NCBI RefSeq assembly: GCF_030466405.1
Contig: NZ_JAGGJF010000003.1
Location: forward strand, 1-64,000
From: Pseudidiomarina terrestris
GTDB taxonomy: Bacteria > Pseudomonadota > Gammaproteobacteria > Enterobacterales > Alteromonadaceae
Length of the DNA: 64,000 nucleotides
Reading direction: 5' to 3'
Shown here one piece after another: positions 36,793 through 46,419 of this stretch; the stretch's first letter is position 1, and each line of letters starts with the position of its first letter. The position numbers and the translations under genes are program-made. The notes beneath the pieces are model-generated. The model saw only the letters and a program-made list of their open reading frames with translations. It made no database searches and was not told the origin of the DNA.

Positions 36793-37441
36793 GCTTGCCT
36801 CCTTGCTGATTGACCATCCATACCGCGGCTTCGACACGCGAGCGCAAACCAAGTTTTTTGAGCAGGTGCTTAACATGCACTTTTACTGTGCCGTCGGAAA
36901 TATCAAGTTCGCGAGCGATAACTTTGTTACTCATGCCTTTGGCAATATGTTTCAGGATCTCTCGTTCGCGATTGGTCAGGCTGTCGAGCTTTCCTGCTCC
37001 CTGAGGCGATGGACGCCGCAAGGCGGTGGCCAACACCTCGGTAATGACTTCGCTCAGTACCATCTTGCCTTCAATGGAGCGTTTAATCTGCTCAATCAGC
37101 TGTTCCGGCTCCATATCCTTCAGCAGATAACCGTCGGCACCATTAGTGATGGCAGCCACCACATCTTCATCGGCATCGGAGACCGTCAGCATGACGATAC
37201 GCGAGGTCACGCCTTCGTCACGCATGCGCTTGAGTGTCTCCAGACCGTCCATGCCCTGCATATTCAAATCGAGAATGATGAGATCCGGATCGAGTTCTAC
37301 CGCTTTGGGAATGGCGTCTTTGCCGTTATTAAATTCCGCCACGACCTCTAAATCATCCTCAAGCGAGATCAATTGCTTGAGGCCTTTACGCAGTAACGGG
37401 TGGTCATCGACCAGCATGATGCTCGAGTTCAGTTCAGACAT
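36785..37441 (-). CDS. narL: Nitrate/nitrite response regulator NarL
   Basis: 218 residues from 37441 (GGAGA upstream). Receiver domain: IMLVDDHPLLRKGLKQLI with the acidic pair, phospho-Asp in LIILDLNMQGMDGLETL, Lys in YLLKDM. LuxR/NarL-type HTH at ~150-210: LTNREREILKHIAKGMSNKVIARELDISDGTVKVHVKHLLKKL, close to E. coli NarL. Its partner kinase narX lies ~1.6 kb away beyond an opposite-strand narK-like gene. Confidence 0.93.
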   Translation of the reverse strand: MSELNSSIMLVDDHPLLRKGLKQLISLEDDLEVVAEFNNGKDAIPKAVELDPDLIILDLNMQGMDGLETLKRMRDEGVTSRIVMLTVSDADEDVVAAITNGADGYLLKDMEPEQLIEQIKRSIEGKMVLSEVITEVLATALRRPSPQGAGKLDSLTNREREILKHIAKGMSNKVIARELDISDGTVKVHVKHLLKKLGLRSRVEAAVWMVNQQGGKHE

Positions 37442-37593
37442 TAGAAATCTCCTCATTCATTAGGCCTTTATTTTCGCATAATTCTTGCTGTGCCGCATGG
37501 CTTTGGGGCGGAACAGCTGTGCCTGATGATTGCTTAAACACAACGGCGAATGCCATTTTAAATACGTGAAAACAATAACATAAGAAACTCATC

Positions 37594-37609
37594 TACCTAA
37601 AAGGTGGTA
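37594..37609 (+). promoter_or_regulatory. NarL-like 7-2-7 site before the narK-like gene
   Basis: TACCTAA-AA-GGTGGTA: inverted heptamers TACCTAA and TACCACC (reverse strand) separated by 2 bases, the NarL/NarP arrangement TACYNMT-N2-AKNRGTA. Centre ~113 bases before the narK-like start and 160 before narL, so it may serve both. The same heptamer pair occurs before narG. Confidence 0.6.
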
Positions 37610-37714
37610 GTCGGGGTATCTCTTAATAACCCCTGCTTAACTCTTTCGCAAACTTGCCGACAGGCAGTGGCCTAAACGATTCTATAGACAGTATAGTCAC
37701 GACTCGGGTGTATT

Positions 37715-39064
37715 GTGTCCCATGTGTTAACTACAGAAACCGTCGATAAAATCACTGCACTACATGTGATCGCCAGCACCGCAATCTGGATGTGTTGGAG
37801 CGTGTTGGTGGTGTTACTGTACGCGCTCGATCTCGGCTTTACCATTGCTGAGTTGTTTGGGCTACTGGCATTGACCGGCTTTTCCGCCGCGGGATTTCAA
37901 CTGCTTTGGTTTGGTCTCGGTGAGCGGGCACTGCAACCGCAATTTATTCGCGTTACCACCAGTTTCCTGCTGATACCGGCATTAGGTTTTATTTATTATT
38001 TTGCCCGGGGCGACTACCCATTTTTGTTATTGCAGCTGCTCGCCATAGGTTGCGGACTCGGCGGTGCGCAACTTTATGTCAGGCGCTACCAGCATAGTGC
38101 GGGCAATCAAACCATTGGTTGGGACCTGGCGGTCACCGCAAGTATTGGCGGCATTGGCATCGTTTTAGCCCAGATTGGCACGCCTTTGGTGGCGCTCTGG
38201 CAAGGCCCCTATGCGGATTCCCTGAATGTTACCGAGACCAGTATTAGTATCGGAACCTTGCTGGGCACCGTACGGCCTGAACATCAGCTGTGGCTGGGCA
38301 ATCTGGGCTGGTTTACCATGTTCGTGGTGGTCAGTTTAATACTCATCGGCTGGCGGCGCCGGCCACAAAGGTTGTTATGGCATTCAGAGACCGCCACCCG
38401 GCGGCACCTGCTGCGCAACCCCCACACTTGGATTATGACGCTGCTTTACGTCATGGCCTTTGGCTCTTTTATCGGTTTTGCCTTGGCATTTCCCCTTATT
38501 CTGCAGTTTCTTTTTGGTTTCAGCCGGGAATGGCAGGGCGGAGAACTACTTCGGGTCATGAGTAATGATTATGCGCCCCAGGCGCTGACCTATGCCTGGC
38601 TGGGACCGCTTATTGGTGTTGTCGCCAGGCCTTTAGGTGGATGGCTTGCCGATCAATATGGTGGTGCCCGGGTGACTCTGGTTTGTGCGCTGGCGTTAGC
38701 TTTGACGAGTCTGGCGGCATCGGTGTTGACCGGGAAGGCGTATCATAGCGGCGCGCCCGAGCAGTACTTTTTACTCTTCTTGCTGACATTTTTTGTGCTG
38801 TTTGCGGTGTCTGCATTAGCCAGCAGCGCGATCTACCGCTCCGCCAGCGTTCTCTTTCCAGTGCATCAATTGCCGATTGCGCTACGTTGGCTGGCGGCTT
38901 GTGCGACCGCAGGTGCCGGCTATATTCCGTTGATGTGGGGAGTGCAAAGTTATACCGGAACGCCAGCATTGGCTTTAGTTGCCTTTGCGGTGTTCTATGC
39001 CCTCTGTGCCCTGGTGGTCGCGCTGGTTTACCTGCGCCGCCACAGTGTGTATTTCAATCCTTAA
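37715..39064 (+). CDS. Diverged NarK-family MFS transporter
   Basis: 449 residues, about 12 membrane helices, GTG start with no good ribosome site (no early ATG in frame). TWIMTLLYVMAFGSFIGFALAFPLI and LGPLIGVVARPLGGWLADQYGGARVT are clear NarK/NarU segments, close to the second half of the fused NarK at 60845. Yet both nitrate signatures are gone: GGNFSSSMANISFFYP is replaced by GGAQLYVRRYQHSAGN, and the GNGS motif by ASSAIYRS. It may export nitrite, carry another anion or sense. It lies between narL and narX. Confidence 0.75.
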   Translation: MSHVLTTETVDKITALHVIASTAIWMCWSVLVVLLYALDLGFTIAELFGLLALTGFSAAGFQLLWFGLGERALQPQFIRVTTSFLLIPALGFIYYFARGDYPFLLLQLLAIGCGLGGAQLYVRRYQHSAGNQTIGWDLAVTASIGGIGIVLAQIGTPLVALWQGPYADSLNVTETSISIGTLLGTVRPEHQLWLGNLGWFTMFVVVSLILIGWRRRPQRLLWHSETATRRHLLRNPHTWIMTLLYVMAFGSFIGFALAFPLILQFLFGFSREWQGGELLRVMSNDYAPQALTYAWLGPLIGVVARPLGGWLADQYGGARVTLVCALALALTSLAASVLTGKAYHSGAPEQYFLLFLLTFFVLFAVSALASSAIYRSASVLFPVHQLPIALRWLAACATAGAGYIPLMWGVQSYTGTPALALVAFAVFYALCALVVALVYLRRHSVYFNP

Positions 39065-40875
39065 GCGTCGCTCGACGCCAGCGCCTGACGCTCTTTCAAA
39101 TAGTCGGGCTGGAAAAAGAAGTACACACCCGTGCCGCCTTCCGGCCGGCGGGTGATGGTGATTTCACCGCCTAAATGCTTGCTCCGCTCCTGCATAATTG
39201 CTAACCCATAATGGTTCAGCTTTTCCGCCTGCTCAGGAATGCCCACACCGTCGTCTTCGATGGCCAGACTAATCCCCTGTTCCTTAGTCTCTTGCAAGCG
39301 GATGGTCACTTCTGATCCCTGGCTATGGTGAATCGCGTTCTGACAGGCTTCACGGATGATCTGTAATAAATGGATTTCCTCGTGTGGGGCCAGTGGTGCA
39401 TTCGCTAACTGGTAATCCAGCCGGAACTGCAGCGAAGATTGCTGTTCAAATTGGGCTAAGGTGGTCTGCAAGGCATTCATCAGGCCAGCCCCATCGACTT
39501 TTAAACGGAAGGTTGTCAGCAATTCCCGTAACTGTCGGTAAGCTGAGCTCAAGCCCTCGCGGAGTTCATGTGAGACATCATCAATGATTTCTCTATTGTC
39601 TTTGGCAATCGCCTTGTCCAGGCGCGTGACCTGAATTTTCAAATACGACAATGCCTGTGCCAGCGAGTCATGCAGCTCCCGTGCGATTACCGTGCGCTCC
39701 TGAATCAACGCCAGACGGCGAACCTGCTCTTCTTCCTGTTTCAGACTCAGGGCAATAGCCAGTTGATCGGTGACGGACTGCAGTAATTGCTGTTGCCATT
39801 CATCGAGCTGATCGCCGCGGTCGCAACGCGCCACAAGTACCCCGTAGTAATGGCTTTCGCGTTCGAGTGGGAAGCGGTACACCCGCAGGTTGTCGATCAC
39901 ACTGACACCGCCACCCGCGGTCACACACTCGGCGCAATCAACCCCGGCGCAAGGGTCCTCTTCGGTATCCTCAGGCTGAACCTGAAGATAAGGTTTGTCA
40001 CCTGCTGCGGTGATCAGGCACAGCTCAATATCATCGATTTGTGAGGCGTGCTTAAGGCCATCGATAATATCGGTAAAGTCTTTGTAGCCGGGAGAGCGTT
40101 CGATAATGCTACGCGCCATATCGTAAAGAAACTGAAGCTTGGCATTGCTGCGCTGAATGGCGTGGGTCTGCTCATCGACGCGCTTTTCGAGGTTGCCGTA
40201 CATGTAGCCGATGGCGTCGTTCATTTTATTAAGCGTAGTGGCAAGTACGCCAAGTTCATCTGCCAACGGGTGCTGGACACGGGCCGTAAAATCGCCCTGA
40301 CCGATACGCCGGGCCGTTTGTGTCAGTAGCTGTAAGGGCTGACGCACACGTGACCGCAGCCAGTACGCGATAAAGCCCGCCAGCGCAATGGTACTGAACA
40401 GCGATAAGACCTGAATCAGCCGGATGGCACGGATACGCGATTCAGCTTCGCCTTGCAGGGCACCAACCAGCCGGTCAAGTTCAGCAATTAATGGCGCCAG
40501 TTGCTGCTCCAGTTGCACGGCGTCAACCGCGCCGGATGTCAGCTCGTCGCGGACTTCCAACCAGCTTTGCTGGGCTGCCCGGAACTGTGTACCGAGTTTG
40601 GAATCACCATTATTCAGGCGGTTAAATACCGGATGCTGCCAAGTATCCTGCAGGGTCGCAGCTAACTCCCGGGTGGTGTCACTTTCCGGATTCACCAGAT
40701 ACTGCCAGGCAAAGCGGTAGCTTTGCATACGCAGGGAGCCTGCTTTGTTGATCGCCAGCGCATCCTGATCGGCGCGCTCCGACAACCAATAGGAGGCGAG
40801 CAAGGTACCGACTGTAAGGGCAACCATCAGACTTAGGGCGATCCCGATGCGGGTAACAATAGAAAACTGGCGCAT
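39061..40875 (-). CDS. narX: Nitrate/nitrite sensor histidine kinase, NarX type
   Basis: 604 residues. Two membrane helices (~8-30 and ~150-170) flank a periplasmic sensor with the P-box INKAGSLRMQSYR (~42-54). HAMP follows (RSRVRQPLQLLTQTARRIGQGDF), then a central module with the Cys cluster CAGVDCAEC (~300-308), a GAF-like part, and a HisKA_3 kinase core (ERTVIARELHDSLAQALSYLK, phospho-His) with ATPase box EDDGVGIP. It senses nitrate and phosphorylates NarL. The stop overlaps the narK-like gene by 4 bases. It is divergent from narG. Confidence 0.92.
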   Translation of the reverse strand: MRQFSIVTRIGIALSLMVALTVGTLLASYWLSERADQDALAINKAGSLRMQSYRFAWQYLVNPESDTTRELAATLQDTWQHPVFNRLNNGDSKLGTQFRAAQQSWLEVRDELTSGAVDAVQLEQQLAPLIAELDRLVGALQGEAESRIRAIRLIQVLSLFSTIALAGFIAYWLRSRVRQPLQLLTQTARRIGQGDFTARVQHPLADELGVLATTLNKMNDAIGYMYGNLEKRVDEQTHAIQRSNAKLQFLYDMARSIIERSPGYKDFTDIIDGLKHASQIDDIELCLITAAGDKPYLQVQPEDTEEDPCAGVDCAECVTAGGGVSVIDNLRVYRFPLERESHYYGVLVARCDRGDQLDEWQQQLLQSVTDQLAIALSLKQEEEQVRRLALIQERTVIARELHDSLAQALSYLKIQVTRLDKAIAKDNREIIDDVSHELREGLSSAYRQLRELLTTFRLKVDGAGLMNALQTTLAQFEQQSSLQFRLDYQLANAPLAPHEEIHLLQIIREACQNAIHHSQGSEVTIRLQETKEQGISLAIEDDGVGIPEQAEKLNHYGLAIMQERSKHLGGEITITRRPEGGTGVYFFFQPDYLKERQALASSDA

Positions 40876-41138
40876 AGCAACTCTACTTAAAAAATGTTCA
40901 CCGCATAGTTTAACGGCAATTAGGTTTAATGGGCTACCTCCTTTGTGTTTTCGCTCAACGCTTAAAAATCACTCAAAAATTAAAACATATAAAAATCAGT
41001 GATTTAATTTAAAAACCTGCTACCTAATTGGTGGTAAAAAAACCTATTACCCCCGGTTCTGGCGCGTTTCCGACCTATAGCAAACCCCTCGCGACTTCGC
41101 CACACTTAGCGCGTTCGACATCGACCAGGAGTTTTAGG
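40876..41138 (+). promoter_or_regulatory. narX-narG divergent control region with NarL-like site
   Basis: A 263-base, AT-rich gap. At 41021-41036 is TACCTAA-TT-GGTGGTA, a 7-2-7 inverted heptamer pair with the same half-sites as at 37594. An inverted repeat AAATCACT (40966-40973) / AGTGATTT (40998-41005) of unknown role lies upstream. I could not find a convincing TTGAT-N4-ATCAA FNR box, though FNR control would be expected for a nar operon. Confidence 0.6.
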
Positions 41139-44100
41139 ATGAGTCACCTACTCGAAAAATTGCGTTTCTTCAAAACGCGCAAAGAACCCTTTGCAGATGG
41201 GCACGGGGTAACAACAGATCAGGATCGTAGCTGGGAAAAGGGTTACCGCCAGCGTTGGCAGCATGACAAAGTCGTGCGTTCGACCCATGGCGTCAACTGC
41301 ACTGGCTCATGTAGCTGGAAAATTTATGTGAAAGACGGCTTAGTGACTTGGGAGACCCAACAAACGGATTACCCGCGTACCCGCCCGGATTTACCGAATC
41401 ATGAACCACGTGGTTGTCCACGCGGAGCGAGCTACTCCTGGTATATCTACAGTGCCAACCGCCTGAAGTATCCCAAGATGCGCCAGCAGCTGATGAAACT
41501 CTGGCGTGAGGCCAAAGAGCAGCATACCGATCCGGTTGCCGCCTGGGAATCTATCGTCAGCGATCCGGTTAAAGCGAAAAGCTACAAAGAGCGCCGGGGT
41601 TTAGGTGGTTTTGTGCGCGCCAGCTGGGATGAAGTTAACGAGCTGATCGCTGCAAGTAACGTTTACACCGCGAAAACTTATGGTCCTGACCGTATCAACG
41701 GCTTTTCGCCTATTCCAGCGATGTCGATGGTTTCGTATGCCGCTGGCTCACGTTACCTGTCGCTTATCGGCGGTAACTGCCTGAGTTTCTACGATTGGTA
41801 TTGTGACTTACCGCCAGCGTCACCGCAGGTCTGGGGAGAGCAAACTGACGTGCCGGAATCGGCCGACTGGTACAACTCAAATTACATTATCGTTTGGGGC
41901 TCTAACGTTCCGCAGACGCGTACGCCAGACGCTCACTTCCTCACAGAAGTACGCTACAAAGGCACTAAAACCTGTGTCATTACGTCGGATTATTCAGAAG
42001 CCTCGAAGTTTGGCGACACCTGGTTGTCCCCGCGTCAGGGTACCGATTCCGCGTTAGCGATGGCATTCGGTCACGTTATTCTGAAAGAATTCTATGTCAA
42101 TACGCCAAGCAGCTACTTCAATGATTACGTGCGTCGCTACACCGACATGCCGATGTTAGTCATGCTTGAGCCTGGCGAGAAAGTACTGAATCAGGGCCGC
42201 TTCCTGCGTGCTGCGGATTTGGTAGACAATCTGGGCGAAGATAACAACCCGGACTGGAAAACCATTGCTTTCAATGAAGATGATCAGCGTTTAACCAGTC
42301 CGAACGGTGCTATTGGCTACCGTTGGGGCCAGAAAGGCAAGTGGAACCTTGAGCAAAAAGATGCAAAAGGTGACCTGAACCTGGCCTTAACCCTAAAAGA
42401 CAGCCATGACGAAATCGTTGAGGTTGGCTTCCCATACTTTGGCTCGGCACCACACGAGTACGAGTATTTCCAGCACACTCATCATGACGAAGTGCAAATC
42501 CGCAAAATTCCGGCCAAGCGTATCGAGCTTGCCAATGGCGAAACGGCACTGGTGGCGACGGTATTCGATTTGATGTTGGCGCAGTATGGCGTCGACAACG
42601 GCATGAACGACGAAAACCGCGCGCAAAGCTACGAGGACGACGTGCCTTACACGCCAGCGTGGCAGGAGCAAATTACTGGTGTTAAGCCTGCGGACGTGAT
42701 TCGTATCGCCACTGAATTTGGCCGCAATGCGGACAAAACCAAAGGTCGTTCGATGATTATCGTTGGGGCTGCGATTAACCATTGGTACCACATGGACATG
42801 AGCTACCGTGGCTTGATCAATATGCTGATGATGTGTGGCTGTATCGGCCAAAGCGGTGGCGGCTGGGCGCACTATGTGGGTCAGGAAAAACTGCGTCCAC
42901 AAACGGGTTGGCAGCCGCTGGCATTTGGCCTGGACTGGCAGCGTCCACCACGGCAGATGAACGGTACCTCATTCTTCTACAACCATTCCAGCCAGTGGCG
43001 TTATGAAAAACTGGATATGAGCGAAGTGGTCTCGCCTCTGGCAGACAAGAACAAATGGCAAAGTTCAATTATTGACTACAACACCCGCGCTGAGCGTATG
43101 GGTTGGCTGCCGTCTGCGCCGCAGCTGGGCGTTAACCCGCTGACAGTTGCTGAAAAAGCGAAAGCAGCTGGTAAAGAAGTCAAAGATTACCTCGTTGAGC
43201 AGCTGAAAACTGGCGATATTCCTTTCGCCTGCACGCAGCCAGATGATCCAAAGAACTTCCCGCGTAACATGTTTATCTGGCGTTCCAACCTGCTTGGCTC
43301 ATCAGGTAAAGGCCATGAGTACATGCTCAAGCACTTCCTCGGTACGACCCACAAAACCTTCGGTGAAAACCTTGGTGAAATGGGCGCCAAGAAACCAGAA
43401 GATGTCGAGTGGGTGGATGATGGCGCGGAAGGCAAAGTTGACCTGTGGGTCACGCTTGATTTCCGTATGTCGACCACCTGCCTTTACTCAGACATCGTGC
43501 TGCCAACTGCGACCTGGTATGAAAAAGACGACATGAATACGTCGGACATGCACCCGTTCATTCACCCGCTGACCGCGGCAGTGGATCCGGTCTGGGAAGC
43601 ACGCAGTGACTGGGAAATCTTTAAGGGCATTGCGAAGGAATTCTCCAAGGTCTGTAAAGGTCACCTGGGTGTGGAGCAGGATGTGGTCACCACGCCAATC
43701 ATGCATGACTCTGCCGGTGAGATGGCACAGCCTTATGGCGTCAAAGCCTGGTGGAAAGGTGAGTGTGAAGCCATTCCTGGCGTCACTATGCCGAACATCA
43801 CCGTGGTGGAACGTGACTATCCGAATACTTATCACCGCTTCACCTCGCTTGGGCCAGCATTGGAGAAGTTAGGCAATGGTGGCAAGGGGATCAGTTGGGA
43901 TACGAAGGAAGAAGTCGATTTCCTCGGCAAGCTGAACCGCGTGCACTACGAAGAAGGCGCGAACAAAGGTCGCCCGGTTATCGATAGTGCTATCGATGCC
44001 TGTGAAGTCATCTTGTCACTGGCACCGGAAACCAACGGTCATGTGGCGGTGAAAGCCTGGGCGGCATTAGGCGAGCAAACCGGACGTGATCACACGCACC

Positions 44101-44858
44101 TGGCGAAGCCCAAAGAAGAAGAGAAGATTCGCTTCCGCGATATCGTCGCGCAACCTCGGAAAATTATCTCGTCGCCGACCTGGTCAGGTCTGGAAGATGA
44201 GCATGTTTCCTACAACGCGGGTTACACCAACGTCCATGAGCTGATCCCATGGCGGACCATTACCGGGCGCCAACAGTTCTATCAGGATCACGAATGGATG
44301 CGCGATTTCGGTGAAACCTTATGTGCCTATAAGCCACCGATTAATCTGAAGACCGTGCAGCCGGTGCTGAACAAAAACCAGAACGGCAACAAAGAGATCG
44401 TGTTGAACTGGATTACTCCGCACCAGAAATGGGGGATTCACAGCACCTACTCAGAAAACCTGCTGATGCTGACCTTGTCACGCGGTGGGCCAATTGTCTG
44501 GATGAGTGAAATCGACGCTAAGGCCGCCGGAATTGAAGATAACGACTGGATTGAAATCTTCAACGTAAACGGTTCGATCAGTGCACGGGCCGTGGTCTCC
44601 CAGCGAGTTCCCGAAGGCATGAGCATGATGTATCACGCGCAGGAACGCCTGGTAAATATTCCGGGCTCTGAACTGACCGGTACACGCGGTGGTATCCACA
44701 ACTCAGTCACACGGGCGGTGATGAAACCGACCCATATGATTGGTGGTTATGCACAACAAGCCTATGGCTTTAACTATTACGGCACAGTTGGCTGCAACCG
44801 CGATGAATTCGTGGTTATCCGGAAGATGGATAAAGTCGACTGGCTGGATACTGAATAA
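41139..44858 (+). CDS. narG: Respiratory nitrate reductase alpha subunit NarG
   Basis: 1239 residues from 41139 (AGGAG 8 bases before); E. coli NarG has 1247. Membrane-bound, cytoplasm-facing bis-MGD enzyme reducing nitrate to nitrite. N-terminal HGVNCTGSCSWKIYV binds the FS0 cluster (His plus Cys). The Mo-ligand Asp is in FYDWYCDLPPASPQVWGEQTDVPESADWY. GGGWAHYVGQEKLRPQ and the C-terminal HMIGGYAQQAYGFNYYGTVGCNRDE are typical. No signal peptide. First gene of narGHJI-ppiC; cofactor comes from the moa/moe/mob genes nearby. Confidence 0.97.
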   Translation: MSHLLEKLRFFKTRKEPFADGHGVTTDQDRSWEKGYRQRWQHDKVVRSTHGVNCTGSCSWKIYVKDGLVTWETQQTDYPRTRPDLPNHEPRGCPRGASYSWYIYSANRLKYPKMRQQLMKLWREAKEQHTDPVAAWESIVSDPVKAKSYKERRGLGGFVRASWDEVNELIAASNVYTAKTYGPDRINGFSPIPAMSMVSYAAGSRYLSLIGGNCLSFYDWYCDLPPASPQVWGEQTDVPESADWYNSNYIIVWGSNVPQTRTPDAHFLTEVRYKGTKTCVITSDYSEASKFGDTWLSPRQGTDSALAMAFGHVILKEFYVNTPSSYFNDYVRRYTDMPMLVMLEPGEKVLNQGRFLRAADLVDNLGEDNNPDWKTIAFNEDDQRLTSPNGAIGYRWGQKGKWNLEQKDAKGDLNLALTLKDSHDEIVEVGFPYFGSAPHEYEYFQHTHHDEVQIRKIPAKRIELANGETALVATVFDLMLAQYGVDNGMNDENRAQSYEDDVPYTPAWQEQITGVKPADVIRIATEFGRNADKTKGRSMIIVGAAINHWYHMDMSYRGLINMLMMCGCIGQSGGGWAHYVGQEKLRPQTGWQPLAFGLDWQRPPRQMNGTSFFYNHSSQWRYEKLDMSEVVSPLADKNKWQSSIIDYNTRAERMGWLPSAPQLGVNPLTVAEKAKAAGKEVKDYLVEQLKTGDIPFACTQPDDPKNFPRNMFIWRSNLLGSSGKGHEYMLKHFLGTTHKTFGENLGEMGAKKPEDVEWVDDGAEGKVDLWVTLDFRMSTTCLYSDIVLPTATWYEKDDMNTSDMHPFIHPLTAAVDPVWEARSDWEIFKGIAKEFSKVCKGHLGVEQDVVTTPIMHDSAGEMAQPYGVKAWWKGECEAIPGVTMPNITVVERDYPNTYHRFTSLGPALEKLGNGGKGISWDTKEEVDFLGKLNRVHYEEGANKGRPVIDSAIDACEVILSLAPETNGHVAVKAWAALGEQTGRDHTHLAKPKEEEKIRFRDIVAQPRKIISSPTWSGLEDEHVSYNAGYTNVHELIPWRTITGRQQFYQDHEWMRDFGETLCAYKPPINLKTVQPVLNKNQNGNKEIVLNWITPHQKWGIHSTYSENLLMLTLSRGGPIVWMSEIDAKAAGIEDNDWIEIFNVNGSISARAVVSQRVPEGMSMMYHAQERLVNIPGSELTGTRGGIHNSVTRAVMKPTHMIGGYAQQAYGFNYYGTVGCNRDEFVVIRKMDKVDWLDTE

Positions 44859-44879
44859 CGTTGGAGTGAGGACAATACG

Positions 44880-46415
44880 ATGAAAGTAAGAGCTCAAATT
44901 GGCATGGTGCTGAATTTGGACAAGTGTATTGGTTGTCATACCTGCTCCATCACTTGTAAAAATGTCTGGACCTCACGCGAAGGCGTGGAGTACGCATGGT
45001 TCAACAACGTTGAAACCAAACCCGGTATCGGCTTCCCGAAAGAGTGGGAAAACCAGGACAAGTGGAACGGCGGCTGGGTACGCAATAAAAAGGGCAAACT
45101 GGAACTGAAAATTGGTGCGAAGCGCCGCGTGTTGGCGAATATCTTCGCCAACCCGGATTTGCCTGAAATCGACGACTATTACGAGCCGTTTGATTTTGAT
45201 TACCAACATTTGCACACGGCGAAAGACACCAAGCATCAGCCGATTGCCCGTCCGCGCTCGCTGATCAGCGGTCAGCGCATGGAGAAAATCGAATGGGGTC
45301 CGAACTGGGAAGAAATTCTCGGCACGGAATTCGCTAAGCGGAAGAAAGACAAGAACTTCGACGAAGTGGTGCAAAAAGACATCTACGGTCAGTTTGAAAA
45401 GACCTTCATGATGTATTTGCCGCGCTTGTGCGAGCACTGTCTGAACCCTGCATGTGTGGCTGCCTGCCCATCAGGCGCAATCTATAAGCGTGAAGAAGAC
45501 GGTATCGTGCTGATCGATCAGGACAAGTGTCGTGGCTGGCGCATGTGTGTTTCTGGCTGTCCGTACAAGAAAATTTACTACAACTGGAAAACCGGTAAAT
45601 CAGAAAAATGTACCTTCTGTTACCCGCGTATTGAAGCTGGGCAACCGACCACGTGTTCTGAGACCTGTGTTGGCCGTATTCGTTACCTGGGTGTGCTGCT
45701 TTATGATGCCGACCGTATCGAAGAAGCAGCCAATACCCCGAACGAGCAGGATCTTTACCAGGCTCAGCTTGATATCTTCCTGGATCCGCATGATCCGGAA
45801 GTGCAGGCGGCAGCGCGCGAAGAAGGTATTGCCGAGAACTGGATTCAGGCCGCCCAACGTTCACCGGTGTACATGATGGCAATGCAATGGAAAGTTGCGC
45901 TGCCGCTGCACCCGGAATACCGCACTCTGCCTATGGTTTGGTACGTGCCACCACTGTCGCCAATTCAAAGCGCAGTTGAGGCAGGTCATGTGGGTATGAA
46001 CGGTGAGATTCCAGACCTGAAATCATTACGCATTCCTTTGCGCTATCTGGCAAACATGCTTACCGCCGGCGACGAGTTCCCGATTGTACGGGCGCTGGAA
46101 CGCATGATTGCCATGCGTGCTTACAAACGCAGTCAGCACGTCGATGGTGTGGAAGATCTTGACGTACTCAAGCAGGTCGGTTTGACCCAGCAGCAAGTTG
46201 AAGAAATGTACCGTTATATGGCGTTGGCCAATTACGAAGATCGCTTCGTGATTCCAACCAGCCACCGTGCTTATGCCGAAAATGCTTACGACATGAAAGG
46301 GAGCTGCGGCTTTACCTTTGGCAATGGCTGTAGCGATGGCAACAATGACGTGAACCTGTTTGGTGCGAAGAAACAAAGCGTGCGCCAGGTCATTCCGGTC
46401 ACGGTGAAGGAGTAA
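44880..46415 (+). CDS. narH: Respiratory nitrate reductase beta subunit NarH
   Basis: 511 residues, GAGGA upstream. Carries four Fe-S clusters: CIGCHTCSITCKNVW (16-30), CEHCLNPACVAACP (~184-197), CRGWRMCVSGCP with Trp in place of a Cys, as in the [3Fe-4S] cluster of E. coli NarH, and CTFCYPRIEAGQPTTCSETC. It relays electrons from NarI haem b to NarG. Starts 21 bases after narG. Confidence 0.97.
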   Translation: MKVRAQIGMVLNLDKCIGCHTCSITCKNVWTSREGVEYAWFNNVETKPGIGFPKEWENQDKWNGGWVRNKKGKLELKIGAKRRVLANIFANPDLPEIDDYYEPFDFDYQHLHTAKDTKHQPIARPRSLISGQRMEKIEWGPNWEEILGTEFAKRKKDKNFDEVVQKDIYGQFEKTFMMYLPRLCEHCLNPACVAACPSGAIYKREEDGIVLIDQDKCRGWRMCVSGCPYKKIYYNWKTGKSEKCTFCYPRIEAGQPTTCSETCVGRIRYLGVLLYDADRIEEAANTPNEQDLYQAQLDIFLDPHDPEVQAAAREEGIAENWIQAAQRSPVYMMAMQWKVALPLHPEYRTLPMVWYVPPLSPIQSAVEAGHVGMNGEIPDLKSLRIPLRYLANMLTAGDEFPIVRALERMIAMRAYKRSQHVDGVEDLDVLKQVGLTQQQVEEMYRYMALANYEDRFVIPTSHRAYAENAYDMKGSCGFTFGNGCSDGNNDVNLFGAKKQSVRQVIPVTVKE

Positions 46416-46419
46416 TCTG

